A stretch of DNA of 64,000 nucleotides from Rhodococcus sp. AW25M09 (GCF_000333955.1 NZ_CAPS01000012.1:96885-160884); one strand, 5' to 3'. Counted from the first letter of the stretch, positions 53,241 through 62,118 are shown. Made by a program: numbers and translations. The notes: generated from the letters alone by a model not told the origin.

Positions 53241-54131
53241 TCAGCCCTTGACCGCACCGGAGGTGAGGCCCTTGATCATGTGGCGTTGCAGGACGAGGAA
53301 GACGAGAAGGATCGGCAGAATGGTCAGGACGGTCGCAGCCATCACCGCACCCCAGTTGGTGTAGCCCTCGCTGTTCTGCAGCAAGGTCAGGCCGACCGGA
53401 AGCGGTGCGACCGACGAGTCGTCGGACATCAGGAACGGCCAGAGGTACTCGTTCCATTCGGTGACGATCGTGATGATGGCGAACGCCACCATGGTCGGAC
53501 CGGACAGCGGCAGGATCACCCGGAACATCAACCGCACCGGACCGGCCCCGTCCATGCGCGCGGCCTCGATGATCTCCGGGGGTAGCGACAGGAAGTGATT
53601 GCGCATCAGAAAGGTACCGAAAGCGACGCCCGCCAGCGGAATGATGATGCCCTGGAAAGAGTTACGCCATCCTAGATCGGCGATGAGTGAATAGTTCGAG
53701 ATCACGGTGATCTGGTTGGGCACCATCAACGCGGCGATGATGACGAGAAAGACGATGTTCTTGCCCGGGAAGCGCAGGAACACCAACCCGTACGCACTGA
53801 GCACGCCGAGAACGAACTTCACCGACGACAGGACTGCGGTGATGACGATGGAGTTGCGCAGGTAGGTGAAGAACGGCACCTCCGTCGTCGCCTCGTTGTA
53901 GTTTTGCGGGTGAAAGATGCTGGGCCACCACGTCACCGGCTGCACGTAGATGTCCGGACGGTCCTTGAACGAGGTGATCAGAATCCAGAACAGCGGCAGC
54001 CCGATCATCAGCAGGACGGCGACCATGGCCGCGTAACCGAGGATGTTCGCCGTGCGTCGGGTGCGTTGCGGATCGCGGTTGCTCGACGGCTTCTCCGGCA
54101 CCGCGGCGTCGGGCTTGCTCACTACTGTCAT
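53241..54131 (-). CDS. ugpE: ABC importer permease UgpE
   Basis: A 296-residue MalG-type permease with a 30-residue cytoplasmic N-tail, six helices and the EAA loop at about 190-210 (EAARMDGAGPVRLMFRVILP). Ends 29 bases before ugpB and overlaps ugpA by 4 bases at its start. Confidence 0.92.
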   Translation of the reverse strand: MTVVSKPDAAVPEKPSSNRDPQRTRRTANILGYAAMVAVLLMIGLPLFWILITSFKDRPDIYVQPVTWWPSIFHPQNYNEATTEVPFFTYLRNSIVITAVLSSVKFVLGVLSAYGLVFLRFPGKNIVFLVIIAALMVPNQITVISNYSLIADLGWRNSFQGIIIPLAGVAFGTFLMRNHFLSLPPEIIEAARMDGAGPVRLMFRVILPLSGPTMVAFAIITIVTEWNEYLWPFLMSDDSSVAPLPVGLTLLQNSEGYTNWGAVMAATVLTILPILLVFLVLQRHMIKGLTSGAVKG

Positions 54132-55060
54132 CGCTGATCGTCCCGATCCATGATTCGTACCTGCACGAGAGTGACGATCAACAGCACGAGGAACAGGATC
54201 GTCGCGACGGTGGCACCGTAACCGGCCCGGAAGTTACGGAACGTCTCCTCGTACACCTGGTAGACCATCGTCGTGGTTCCGGTGCCCAGCGGACCACCGC
54301 GGGTCATGACGTTGATGATGTCGAAGACCTGAAGCGAATTGAGCAGCACGGTGATCGACAGAAAGAAGGTCGTCGGACGTAGTTGCGGCAGCAGCACTTT
54401 GCGGAACGTGGTCCAGCGGCTCGCCTGATCGATCTCGGCCGCCTCCATCAGTTCCTTGCGCACACCCTGCAGGGCCGCGAGGTAGATGACGAAGGTGTAT
54501 CCCAGGTTCTTCCACAGGTACGTCACGGTGATCATGACCATCGCCCACTTGGGATCCTGGTAGAAATCCGGGACCGCGCCGAGGCCGACGCGTCGCATCA
54601 GGTCCTGTACCAGGCCGAAATTGGGGTCGAAGACGAACTGGAACGCGATGCCGATCGCGGCACCCGAGATGACGAACGGGGCGAACACGGCAGAGCGAAC
54701 GAAGTTGCGGCCACGCAGCTTTCGATCCAGCAGCATGGCGAGGATCAGGCCGAGAACCAGCGAGCCGACGACGGCCGCGACCGTGAACACGACAGTGTTA
54801 CCGACGATCTGCCAGGTGTCGTCGCGTGACGCCCACTCGCGGTAGTTGTCGAAGCCGACGAACGTGGACGTGGGTGACGACAGGTTCCAGTCGAAGAACG
54901 AGAACTGGAAGTTCTCCACCAGCGGCCGATACGTGAACACCGCCAGCAGGGCCAGGTTGGGGCCCACGAGGATGAAGAACAGTGCGTAATCGGTCCACGG
55001 CCGCGAGAAGAAGCTCTTCTTGCGTGCCGTGGGCAGCACTCGTTCGGTTGTTGCACTCAC
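54128..55060 (-). CDS. ugpA: ABC importer permease UgpA
   Basis: A 310-residue MalF-type permease, first gene of the operon, with six helices and EAA-like loop (MEAAEIDQASRWTTFRKVLLP). Its GTG start at 55060 has a weak ribosome site; the in-frame TM1 start at about residue 25 confirms the N-terminus. Overlaps ugpE (ATGA). The upstream region has a possible phosphate-regulator box. Confidence 0.92.
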   Translation of the reverse strand: MSATTERVLPTARKKSFFSRPWTDYALFFILVGPNLALLAVFTYRPLVENFQFSFFDWNLSSPTSTFVGFDNYREWASRDDTWQIVGNTVVFTVAAVVGSLVLGLILAMLLDRKLRGRNFVRSAVFAPFVISGAAIGIAFQFVFDPNFGLVQDLMRRVGLGAVPDFYQDPKWAMVMITVTYLWKNLGYTFVIYLAALQGVRKELMEAAEIDQASRWTTFRKVLLPQLRPTTFFLSITVLLNSLQVFDIINVMTRGGPLGTGTTTMVYQVYEETFRNFRAGYGATVATILFLVLLIVTLVQVRIMDRDDQR

Positions 55061-55078
55061 CGCGAGGACTGTGCTCAG

Positions 55079-55100
55079 TCTTCGCTAACGAATGGTGAAC
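55079..55100 (-). promoter_or_regulatory. Possible phosphate-regulator (PhoP-like) box before ugpA
   Basis: On the minus strand GTTCACCATTC is followed immediately by GTTAGCGAAGA, two 11-base units both beginning GTT. This resembles the direct repeats bound by PhoP in Streptomyces, and ugp genes are phosphate-regulated in several bacteria. The second unit is a poor match, so this is only a suggestion. Confidence 0.25.
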
Positions 55101-55204
55101 TCAGCCCCAACGCTCACCGTCGCGCAGACCAAATACCGCACGTGCAGTCGTGAAAAGGGGACAAACCTCCTGAACTCACCCGATCAAGTCTGGAGACGTG
55201 ACCG

Positions 55205-55570
55205 ATGCGTACGCACGCCACCTTCGTCCTGCTCGCTGCCGGTTTGATGCTGGCCGGCTGCTCCCCTGCCGATGACACCGGCAACGATGACGCCGCGCCA
55301 GCACCTGCATCGGACGCTCTGTCGGTGCCCGGAATGATCATCTACACCAGCAATTTCGATGTCGCCACCACCTCGGTGATCGGCGGCGGCGCGCCACGGT
55401 GTCACGGTGTCACGGTGTCACGGTGTCACGGTGTCACGGTGTCACGGTGTCACGGGACAGGACGAGATCCTCGGCAAGATCGAGGCAGCGACGGCGATGT
55501 TCGACAAGGCCGCTGCGTGCGGGGCACGAACGGACGTCTCCCAGCCGGCCCCGTGTCTACTCACGGCTGA
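55205..55570 (+). CDS. Small lipoprotein with frame-shifting 8-bp repeat
   Basis: ATG at 55205 (GGAG nine bases upstream) starts a lipoprotein with signal peptide and lipobox LAGC (cysteine at 19), then an acidic Ala/Pro-rich stretch and SVPGMIIYTSNFDVATTSVIGGG. It then enters seven copies of an 8-bp repeat (55395-55450) and continues in a poor frame to 55570. In the next frame the sequence after the repeat reads TGQDEILGKIEAATAMFDKA and on to a stop at 55583, a much more natural helix with C-x11-C. Adding one repeat unit or removing two would join the two frames into a 128-residue protein. Family unknown; the present copy number looks OFF or shortened. Confidence 0.65.
   Translation: MRTHATFVLLAAGLMLAGCSPADDTGNDDAAPAPASDALSVPGMIIYTSNFDVATTSVIGGGAPRCHGVTVSRCHGVTVSRCHGTGRDPRQDRGSDGDVRQGRCVRGTNGRLPAGPVSTHG
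55395..55455. repeat. 8-bp tandem repeat (CACGGTGT)7 inside a gene
   Basis: CACGGTGT repeats perfectly seven times from 55395 to 55450, followed by the partial unit CACGG. As a repeat whose length is not a multiple of three, each gain or loss of a unit changes the reading frame of the lipoprotein gene. In the present frame it encodes the periodic peptide CHGVTVSR. Confidence 0.95.
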
Positions 55571-55597
55571 CGCGTTGAGCTGAATCGGCGCTGCACC

Positions 55598-55657
55598 CAT
55601 GTGCACGGAAATTCGTAGCCCACTACGAAGTTTCACTCACATGCGGCGAAGCCGCTC
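55598..55657. repeat. Intergenic palindromic element, family B copy 3
   Basis: Inverted relative to the copy at 24208. Arms run 55598-55618 and 55623-55643 with several mismatches; the right arm contains the canonical CTACGAAGTT-x-CACTCACATG. The adjoining CACATGCGGCGAAGCCGCTC (55638-55657) is the reverse complement of the 24208 flank with one mismatch. It abuts the L,D-transpeptidase stop codon and lies 14 bases after the alternative end of the lipoprotein gene. Confidence 0.75.
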
Positions 55658-56571
55658 TAGCGGTTCCAGTCTCCGAGACCGTCGGATCCGCTGAGGGTGC
55701 CGCCGCCGGTGTTGACGACGATGACGGGGTCGCCCTTCTGGGCGTTCTCGAAGAACCACTTGCCGTCTTCGGTGCTGACGTTGAGGCAGCCGTGCGAGGA
55801 GTTGGAGTAGCCCTGCTGCGATTCCGACCACGGAGCTGCGTGCACGAAGATGCCGCTGTAGGAGATGCGCGTCGCGTATTCGACGTAGGTGCGGTAGCCG
55901 TCCTCCGAGTCCACCGGGACGCCGTAGGTGGACGAATCCATGTACATGTCGCGGAACCGCTCGCCGACGATGTAGGTGCCGTTCGGGGTTTCGTGACCGA
56001 CCTTGCCCAACGAGGTGGGCATCGTCCTGACGACTTCACCATTGCGGGTGACGGTGATCTGCTTGGTGTTGTCGTCGGCTGTGGTGATGATCGAGTCGCC
56101 GGTCGAGAACTCGGCTTTCGCACCGCCCGCTTCGACCGTCACCTGCGTGTGCGCCGGGTAGAACTCGTTGGGCAGCCACCGCACCTGACTGTCGTTGATC
56201 CAGTAGAAGTGACCGGCCACCGACGGGTTGGTGGTGACACGAATGGCACGGAGCGCGGCATCGCGGTCTCCGATGGCCTCGTCGAATCGGATGGCGATGG
56301 GCTGGGCAACTCCGACGACCTCGCCGCCGGACGGGCTGATGCTGGGATCGGAGAAGTTCGCAGGCGCGGGCTGGGGTACGAGCTGCCGCTGCTGAGGAGC
56401 GGGCGCGGCGGGATCCGAGGACCCGGGGAAGCCGGGAATCGAGATGTCCGGGCCACCGGGCCACAGCGGGGCGGCCTGCGCAGTACCGAACGCGGCGGAC
56501 GCAGCAAGGGCTGTACCTGCGACGATCGCGCCGATGCGGGCGAACCTGCGTGTGCGAACCGGTGATGCCAT
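55657..56571 (-). CDS. L,D-transpeptidase (Ig-like domain plus YkuD)
   Basis: A 304-residue secreted cell-wall enzyme: signal peptide (1-33, ending AQA), a Pro-rich linker, an Ig-like domain (about 75-165), then the YkuD domain with H244 in SGIFVHAAPW and the catalytic S-H260-G-C262 in NSSHGCLNVS. It forms 3-3 peptidoglycan cross-links from tetrapeptide donors, like mycobacterial Ldt enzymes. ATG 56571 gives a clean signal peptide. The 297 bases upstream (56572-56868) are non-coding; I see nothing else definite in them. Confidence 0.92.
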   Translation of the reverse strand: MASPVRTRRFARIGAIVAGTALAASAAFGTAQAAPLWPGGPDISIPGFPGSSDPAAPAPQQRQLVPQPAPANFSDPSISPSGGEVVGVAQPIAIRFDEAIGDRDAALRAIRVTTNPSVAGHFYWINDSQVRWLPNEFYPAHTQVTVEAGGAKAEFSTGDSIITTADDNTKQITVTRNGEVVRTMPTSLGKVGHETPNGTYIVGERFRDMYMDSSTYGVPVDSEDGYRTYVEYATRISYSGIFVHAAPWSESQQGYSNSSHGCLNVSTEDGKWFFENAQKGDPVIVVNTGGGTLSGSDGLGDWNR

Positions 56572-56868
56572 GTAACCCGACCATCCTTCGTGCTGCGTCG
56601 CGACACCCACCGACAATGCTGTTGGCAGGCAAAGCCCATTAACACATACCACCACGACATTTGCTAATCGGAAATGTCCGAAAGCGGCGAAAGAAACCTC
56701 GAGTACGAGTATCTTCCCGCAACCGGACCGAGCCGGGTCGCAGCAGGCCAGGCCGTATGTGTCGACGGCCCTGGAACGGGTATGAGTGCAGGAGCACCTC
56801 ATCCGTCCAGACACCGGCGGCTTCCATTGCGGACTCTTCACACGTCCGGTGTCCGAAAAGGGTGAACC

Positions 56869-57603
56869 GTGATTACAGACCCTGTACCTGGTGTCCTCAT
56901 CGGCCGTTCCCACATCAGCCACGTAGTGGTCGTCGTACCCGCGCACAACGAGCAGGATTTGCTCGACGCCTGCCTGACGGCGTTGTCGCGGGCGGAGCGT
57001 CACGTCGTCGAGGTGGCCTCGGTGACCGTCTCGACGATCGTCGTTCTCGATGCGTGCACCGACGATTCCGCGCGTATTGCGGCACGTCACCCGTCGGTGT
57101 CGACCGTGACGGTCGCGCACCGCAACGTCGGTGCGGCCCGGGCAGCCGGCTTCTCGAACTACTCCTCAGAACTCGCAGCCACCACCTGGTTCGCCACGAC
57201 CGACGCCGACACCCGAGTGGGTGAGGACTGGCTGGTCGGCCATCTTCGGCACGCCACCGACGGCGCTCGGGCGGTGGCAGGAACGGTGTCGGTCGAGTTC
57301 GAGGGCCGCGTCGAAAAGGACGTACGGCTGCGATCGACCTATGACGCGCACTATCGACATGAACTCGGCCACCCGCACGTGCACGGTGCCAATCTCGGAA
57401 TCCGGGCGGCGGACTACCTGTCCGTCGGCGGATTCGCGCCGCTGGCCACCGGAGAAGACCACGACCTGGTGCGTCGGCTCGAACTCGGCGGCACCACCTG
57501 CCGGCGGGTGTGCGACATTCCGGTCGCGACGTCGGGCCGCCTGCGCGGCAGAGCGCCCGACGGTATGGCCGGATTCCTACGTTCTCTGGAGCCTTCCGCA
57601 TGA
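56869..57603 (+). CDS. Family 2 glycosyltransferase
   Basis: A 244-residue GT-A enzyme with VVVPAHNEQD at the N-terminus, the nucleotide-sugar/metal DxD-like motif in ATTDADT, and the acceptor region GANLGIR...GGF-x-P-x-x-TGEDHDL (ED as likely base). No membrane helix, so it is cytosolic. GTG 56869 starts the cluster; the next gene overlaps by 4 bases. Donor and acceptor are unknown; the deacetylase and methyltransferase downstream suggest an amino-sugar product. Confidence 0.85.
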   Translation: MITDPVPGVLIGRSHISHVVVVVPAHNEQDLLDACLTALSRAERHVVEVASVTVSTIVVLDACTDDSARIAARHPSVSTVTVAHRNVGAARAAGFSNYSSELAATTWFATTDADTRVGEDWLVGHLRHATDGARAVAGTVSVEFEGRVEKDVRLRSTYDAHYRHELGHPHVHGANLGIRAADYLSVGGFAPLATGEDHDLVRRLELGGTTCRRVCDIPVATSGRLRGRAPDGMAGFLRSLEPSA

Positions 57604-58595
57604 TCGAGACCAGCCTCCGGGCATCGACCGACCGAGCCGAGCAACACACCGGGTTGCGCGCTGCGTTCTTGGCCTTCGAGGCCGACGGTCGTCTCGACCT
57701 GGCGCTGCCCGGCTCGGGATACACCGACCTGCGCTGGCAATCGCTCGCAGCCCTCAGTCGGCACAACACCGTTCTCGGCAGATGGTCGGAAGCGCACACC
57801 GATGCGATCGCGATCCTGCACGAACTCGACGGCCCGACGCCACAGCGCGGGCAGATCTGGGGAGTGTGGGCTGCGGAGCCGCCGGCCCCGGTTCTCGAAG
57901 CGGCACCGGCAGATTCGGGCTGGCTTCTCACCGGAACCAAACCCTGGTGTTCCGGCGCATCGCTGTGCACGCATGCCCTGGTCACCGCCCGCGTGGACGG
58001 CAGTCCTCGGTTGTTCGCGGTCGATTTGACGCACACCGGCGTCGCCTCAGTTCCGAACACGTGGCATGCGGTGGGGATGAGCGAGAGCGACTCCGGCCAC
58101 GTGGCGTTCGACAACGTCCCCTCCGTCGCGGTCGGCGGGCCCACCGACTACCTCACCCGGCCGGGCTTCTGGCACGGGGCCATCGGGGTGTCGGCCGCCT
58201 GGTTCGGGAGCGCGTGCGCGGTGGCGGACACCCTTCATGCCGCCGTCCGCAACAGGCCGGACCCACATCGAGCTGCCCATCTCGGCGCCATCGCCGCCTC
58301 GCTCGGGGCCGCCTCGAGCGCACTGACCACCGCCGCAGCCGAGGTGGACGCGGATCCATTCGACCGCTCCGGGCGAGCTCGAACCCGAGCCCGCGTCGTG
58401 CGGGCGGTGGTCGAGGATGCGGCGACCCAGTGCATCGACCGCGTCGGTCGCGCTCTCGGTGCCGGCCCACTGTGCAGCGATGACGAGCACGCGCAGCGCG
58501 TCGCAGATCTCACCGTCTATCTGAGGCAGAGCCACGCCGAACGCGATCTCGAAGCCCTCGGGCACGACATCGCCGAGGAGGACAACCCATGGTAG
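57600..58595 (+). CDS. Acyl-CoA dehydrogenase-like protein
   Basis: A 331-residue member of the acyl-CoA dehydrogenase fold, shorter than standard (about 380). Recognisable: LLTGTKPWCSGA (flavin-binding WxTS-like region) and the C-terminal GRALGAGPLCSDDEHAQRV with RQSHAERDLEALG. The catalytic glutamate of YEGT is absent, so classical dehydrogenation is doubtful; it may oxidise or N-hydroxylate another substrate. ATG 57600 overlaps the glycosyltransferase stop; its own stop overlaps the deacetylase start by 7 bases. Unusual partner for a glycosyltransferase. Confidence 0.8.
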   Translation: MIETSLRASTDRAEQHTGLRAAFLAFEADGRLDLALPGSGYTDLRWQSLAALSRHNTVLGRWSEAHTDAIAILHELDGPTPQRGQIWGVWAAEPPAPVLEAAPADSGWLLTGTKPWCSGASLCTHALVTARVDGSPRLFAVDLTHTGVASVPNTWHAVGMSESDSGHVAFDNVPSVAVGGPTDYLTRPGFWHGAIGVSAAWFGSACAVADTLHAAVRNRPDPHRAAHLGAIAASLGAASSALTTAAAEVDADPFDRSGRARTRARVVRAVVEDAATQCIDRVGRALGAGPLCSDDEHAQRVADLTVYLRQSHAERDLEALGHDIAEEDNPW

Positions 58596-59338
58596 AGAAC
58601 GCATTCGACGCCGAAGTCGATGTCGGCACCGCCGAATCGGACTGGATGTCGGCCGACTGGTCCATCCCCGGTCTGCAATGGAAGGACGTCGTCACCATGG
58701 TCGTCGTCGCTCCGCACCCCGACGACGAGGTGCTCGGCATCGGTGGACTGCTGTCTTTGGCAGCCGCGGCGGGCGTCGATGTGCGGGTGGTCGCGGTGAC
58801 CGACGGCGACGGCTCCCATCCCGGTTCCCCGACGGTGACGGCGGACGACCTGCGCGCACGTCGCCCCGTCGAGTCCGAACGTGCGTTGGCCGAACTCGGG
58901 ATCGACCAGCCTCCGACGCGTCTGCATTTCACCGACGGCGGCGTCGAGAACCACGAGGACGCGCTGGCCGCTGCACTGATCCCGCTGCTCGACGCGACCC
59001 CGGGCACCTGGTGCCTGACGCCGTGGCGCGGGGACGGCCATCCCGACCACGAAGCCACTGCGCGGGCAACGATCGCCGCGGCGAACACTGTCGGGGTACC
59101 GGTTCTGGAGTACCCGATCTGGATGTGGCACTGGGCAACTCCCGATCACCCGGCGGTGCCGTGGACGCGTTGCCGCCGTATCGATCTGCCGGCGCACACT
59201 CTCGACGCCAAGCGCGCGTCGATCGAGCAGTTCGACTCCCAGATCCGGCCGCTGTCCGAACACCCCGCGGACCGGGCCGTGCTGCCGCCGCACATACTCG
59301 CGCGCTATCAGCGGCCCTTCGAGGTGGTGTTCGCATGA
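58589..59338 (+). CDS. PIG-L/LmbE-family N-deacetylase
   Basis: A 249-residue zinc deacetylase: APHPDDEVLG (H43, D46 zinc ligands and D45 base) and the third ligand in WRGDGHPDHEATA. The family removes acetyl groups from N-acetylglucosamine-type moieties (PIG-L, MshB) or related substrates. Within this operon it would free an amine that the following NodS-like methyltransferase could modify. It lacks a signal peptide. Overlaps both neighbours. Confidence 0.9.
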   Translation: MVENAFDAEVDVGTAESDWMSADWSIPGLQWKDVVTMVVVAPHPDDEVLGIGGLLSLAAAAGVDVRVVAVTDGDGSHPGSPTVTADDLRARRPVESERALAELGIDQPPTRLHFTDGGVENHEDALAAALIPLLDATPGTWCLTPWRGDGHPDHEATARATIAAANTVGVPVLEYPIWMWHWATPDHPAVPWTRCRRIDLPAHTLDAKRASIEQFDSQIRPLSEHPADRAVLPPHILARYQRPFEVVFA

Positions 59339-59982
59339 GCCCGGACTCTCGAGCAAGTCTGAGCGTCGAGTACTTCCGTGACGTCTATGCGGAGAAGGAC
59401 GATCCGTTCATGCTCGACAGCAAGTGGTACGAGAAGCGCAAGTACGCACTGACAATGGCCTCGCTGCCCAAGCCACAGTATCGGCGCGCACTGGAGCCCG
59501 GTTGCTCGATCGGTGTACTCACCGAACACTTGGCCGCCCGATGCGATCAGGTGGTGTCGACCGACGTGGTGCAGAACGCCATCGATTCGGCTCGTTCACG
59601 CGTAGGCGACACTGCTGCAGTCGAATTCGCACTGTGGTCCCTGTCGGACGACTGGTCGGCCCTGCCCGAACCGACGGTGCCCTTCGATCTGATCGTCATC
59701 AGCGAAGTCGGCTACTACCTCGATGCCGCCGATCTGGCGTCGGCGATGACCCGCGTCGTCGAGCACTTGGAGACCCGGGGAACGCTGGTGGTCGCGCACT
59801 GGCGTCACGCCGTGGACGACTACCCGCTCTCGGGTGATCAAGTACACGACATCATCGCCGCCACAACGGGATTGGCGTTGCTCAGTCGCTACCTCGACGA
59901 GGACGTACGTATCGAGGTCTTCGTGGCCTCGGACGGTCCGGCGGTATCGGTCGCGAGCACCGACGGCCTCGATGTGCGGTGA
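59335..59982 (+). CDS. SAM-dependent methyltransferase (NodS-like)
   Basis: A 215-residue class I methyltransferase with motif I ALEPGCSIGVLTEHLA, the acidic end of beta2 (VVSTDVVQNAI) and motif IV ISEVGYYL. This arrangement and the N-terminal YFRDVYAEKDDPF match the NodS group, whose founding member N-methylates the deacetylated end of Nod-factor chitooligosaccharides. ATG 59335 overlaps the deacetylase stop (ATGA), making it the last gene of the cluster. The substrate here is unknown. Confidence 0.85.
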   Translation: MSPDSRASLSVEYFRDVYAEKDDPFMLDSKWYEKRKYALTMASLPKPQYRRALEPGCSIGVLTEHLAARCDQVVSTDVVQNAIDSARSRVGDTAAVEFALWSLSDDWSALPEPTVPFDLIVISEVGYYLDAADLASAMTRVVEHLETRGTLVVAHWRHAVDDYPLSGDQVHDIIAATTGLALLSRYLDEDVRIEVFVASDGPAVSVASTDGLDVR

Positions 59983-60008
59983 CTACGCTCGATCTCTGAA
60001 CAGGGGGC

Positions 60009-60749
60009 TCAGTCGGTGGACTTCGCCGCGTCGATCACCAGTTGCTCGGCGAGATCGGCGAGCTTGACGTTGGTGTCCTGAGACAGCTTGGCCAGCAAGG
60101 CGAATGCCGCCTGCGAGTTCAGGTTGTAGCGTTCCATCAGCATGCCTTTGGCCTGACCGATCAGGTCTCGGCTCGTCAACGCTGCCCGGATCTGCTGTTC
60201 CTCGCGGGCGCTGGAGAACGCGATGGCGGCGTGGGCAGCGAACAGTGAGCCGATGGATTCGGCCTCGACCGAGAACGCGTCGGTCCGGGTGGAATGCAGG
60301 TTCAGCGCGCCGAAGTTGACCCCCTCGACGTAGAGTTGGAAGCAGATCATGCTCTTGACCCCGAGCGCGGACGCGGCGTCGGCGAACAGCGGCCAGCGGG
60401 TGTCACTGTCCATGTCGTCGATGCGGATGGTGGTCTGCTCGATCGCCGATTCGAGGCAGGGACCTTCGCCCAGCTGCTCCTGAATCTTGTCGCAATGACC
60501 GGCGGGTTCTCCCACCAGTGCAGCACTGTGTACGAACTTGCCCTGCAGCACTGTGGTGATGGACGCGAACTCGGCGGCCGGGACGTTCGCCACTGCCGAC
60601 TCGGTGATCGTCAGAAGAACTCGATCGGGATCCGAATGCTGGCGGCGCAGCTTCTCGGCGATCTCGGCCAGCCGACGGCTGAGCACGAAATCGGTCACCG
60701 AGGGGCGAATGCCCGTCGACTCCACTGTCTGCTCGCTGATGATGGCCAC
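60009..60749 (-). CDS. GAF-ANTAR RNA-binding regulator
   Basis: A 246-residue protein with an N-terminal GAF sensor domain (about 30-180, GEGPCLESAIEQTTIRIDD) and a C-terminal ANTAR domain (about 185-240, SRDLIGQAKGMLMERYNL). ANTAR proteins bind tandem hairpins in mRNA leaders and cause antitermination. The signal for the GAF domain is not clear. Lies alone, 26 bases after the methyltransferase gene, convergent with it. Confidence 0.9.
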   Translation of the reverse strand: MAIISEQTVESTGIRPSVTDFVLSRRLAEIAEKLRRQHSDPDRVLLTITESAVANVPAAEFASITTVLQGKFVHSAALVGEPAGHCDKIQEQLGEGPCLESAIEQTTIRIDDMDSDTRWPLFADAASALGVKSMICFQLYVEGVNFGALNLHSTRTDAFSVEAESIGSLFAAHAAIAFSSAREEQQIRAALTSRDLIGQAKGMLMERYNLNSQAAFALLAKLSQDTNVKLADLAEQLVIDAAKSTD

Positions 60750-60849
60750 CTCGTCCTACTGCTGCGCTGGGGCGTACCCCGGGGTCGGCGGGATGCCGAC
60801 ACCACAGGATACGCCCCTACCGGCCAGGTCAGAGACCGTTAGCCGAGCA

Positions 60850-61875
60850 TCAGAGTGCGCTGGGTGCGATCAGGGAGTGCACGTACCCGATTTTCTTCAC
60901 CACGGTCGCCGGCAACACGAACGGGTAGAGGTCCTGATGACCCATCGAGCGATTGATCTGGTTCAGTGCCCATGACAGCGGCAACCACCACTCGACGATC
61001 TGATCGAAGCCGACGTCGCCGGGCAGCGGGCTCTCCAGTGTCGAACCGGCCGGTGCCATCCCGAAGGCCGCGGCCGTGTCGAGGGTGTCGCGGATGTGCA
61101 GGTAATGCGCGAAGGTCTCGGCCCAGTCCTCGGCGGGATGCATGGTGGCGTAGGACGAGACGTAGTTGTCTTCCCAGCCGTCGGGCGCACCTTCGCTGTA
61201 GTGCCGATCGAGCGCGTCCTGATAGCTCGAATCCGGATCGCCGAACAATTCCTCGAACGCGGCCCGGTGCTCGCCGTTTCCGACCAGCACCATCTGGTAG
61301 TAGTGACCGATTTCGTGACGGAAGTGTCCGACCAGCGTGCGGTACGGCTCGGACATCGCCACGCGCAGTTGTTCGCGGTGCACATCGTCGCCCTCGGCAA
61401 GGTCGAGGGTGATCAGGCCGTTGTCGTGGCCGGTCATCACCTGCTGTTCGGCACTCGAGAGCAGATCGAAGACCAGGCCCGTCTCGCTGTCCTCGTCTCG
61501 GCCGACGATCGGCAAGCCCAGTTCGGTGAGTTCCAGAATGACACGGCGCTTGTTGGTCTCGGCGTCGGCGTACGCGGCCATCGCGTCCACATCGTCGTCG
61601 GCCGGCCTGGTTCGTGTCAGGCGGCAGGACAGGCAGAGTTCGTCGGTGTCTCCGGTATCGACCAGCCAGTTGCAGCGCGCGGTATTGAGGTTGGCGCACA
61701 TCTTCCACATGGTGCCGTCCACCTCGGCTTCGGCGACGCCGTCGTCGGCCTTCTCAGGAAGCACCAGCAGAGCTCTGCTCGGCAGATGGAAGCCGAGTGC
61801 ACTCGAGCAGCTCAGACACAGTGAGTTCTCGAACGACAGCTTCTGTCCGCATTTACGGCAGATGAAATCACGCAT
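60850..61875 (-). CDS. Zinc-ribbon protein with zinc-peptidase motif
   Basis: A 341-residue protein starting with a zinc ribbon (C6, C9, C20, C23) and a second cysteine-rich region ([16 protein letters not shown]). A HEIGHYYQ motif lies near residue 187 within a helical domain and a downstream glutamate in [12 protein letters not shown] could be the third zinc ligand, the arrangement of gluzincin-like peptidases. This is the bacterial putative zinc-binding metallopeptidase family, with no known substrate. Its neighbour upstream is the divergent NhaA-DsbA gene. Confidence 0.82.
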   Translation of the reverse strand: MRDFICRKCGQKLSFENSLCLSCSSALGFHLPSRALLVLPEKADDGVAEAEVDGTMWKMCANLNTARCNWLVDTGDTDELCLSCRLTRTRPADDDVDAMAAYADAETNKRRVILELTELGLPIVGRDEDSETGLVFDLLSSAEQQVMTGHDNGLITLDLAEGDDVHREQLRVAMSEPYRTLVGHFRHEIGHYYQMVLVGNGEHRAAFEELFGDPDSSYQDALDRHYSEGAPDGWEDNYVSSYATMHPAEDWAETFAHYLHIRDTLDTAAAFGMAPAGSTLESPLPGDVGFDQIVEWWLPLSWALNQINRSMGHQDLYPFVLPATVVKKIGYVHSLIAPSAL

Positions 61876-62118
61876 GGATGTTCCTTAGTGGCAGGGGTGA
61901 GTCGGGCTCGTATTCCCGTTTATGTGCGAACTAATGCCCGCTGTCGAATATGTCGCGCACATCTCTCGGGTGTCGAGCACGGCCGGCTCGCGATGCGACG
62001 AGTCCGGCAGCGCAATAACGTTACTCTGCGGGCTCTCACCTGCGTGGAAGCAAACCGTCGACCCTCGCGTTGGTACAGACTGCTTCACAACACACTGAAC
62101 GAAGGGCTCGGGCTGCAG

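Noticed and set aside
55395..55455. 8-bp repeat as a CRISPR array
   Set aside because: Units are contiguous with no spacers and far too short; no cas gene in the window.
56572..56868. Possible small gene or riboswitch before the glycosyltransferase cluster
   Set aside because: Short frames only, no ribosome site and no recognisable aptamer; nothing I can support.
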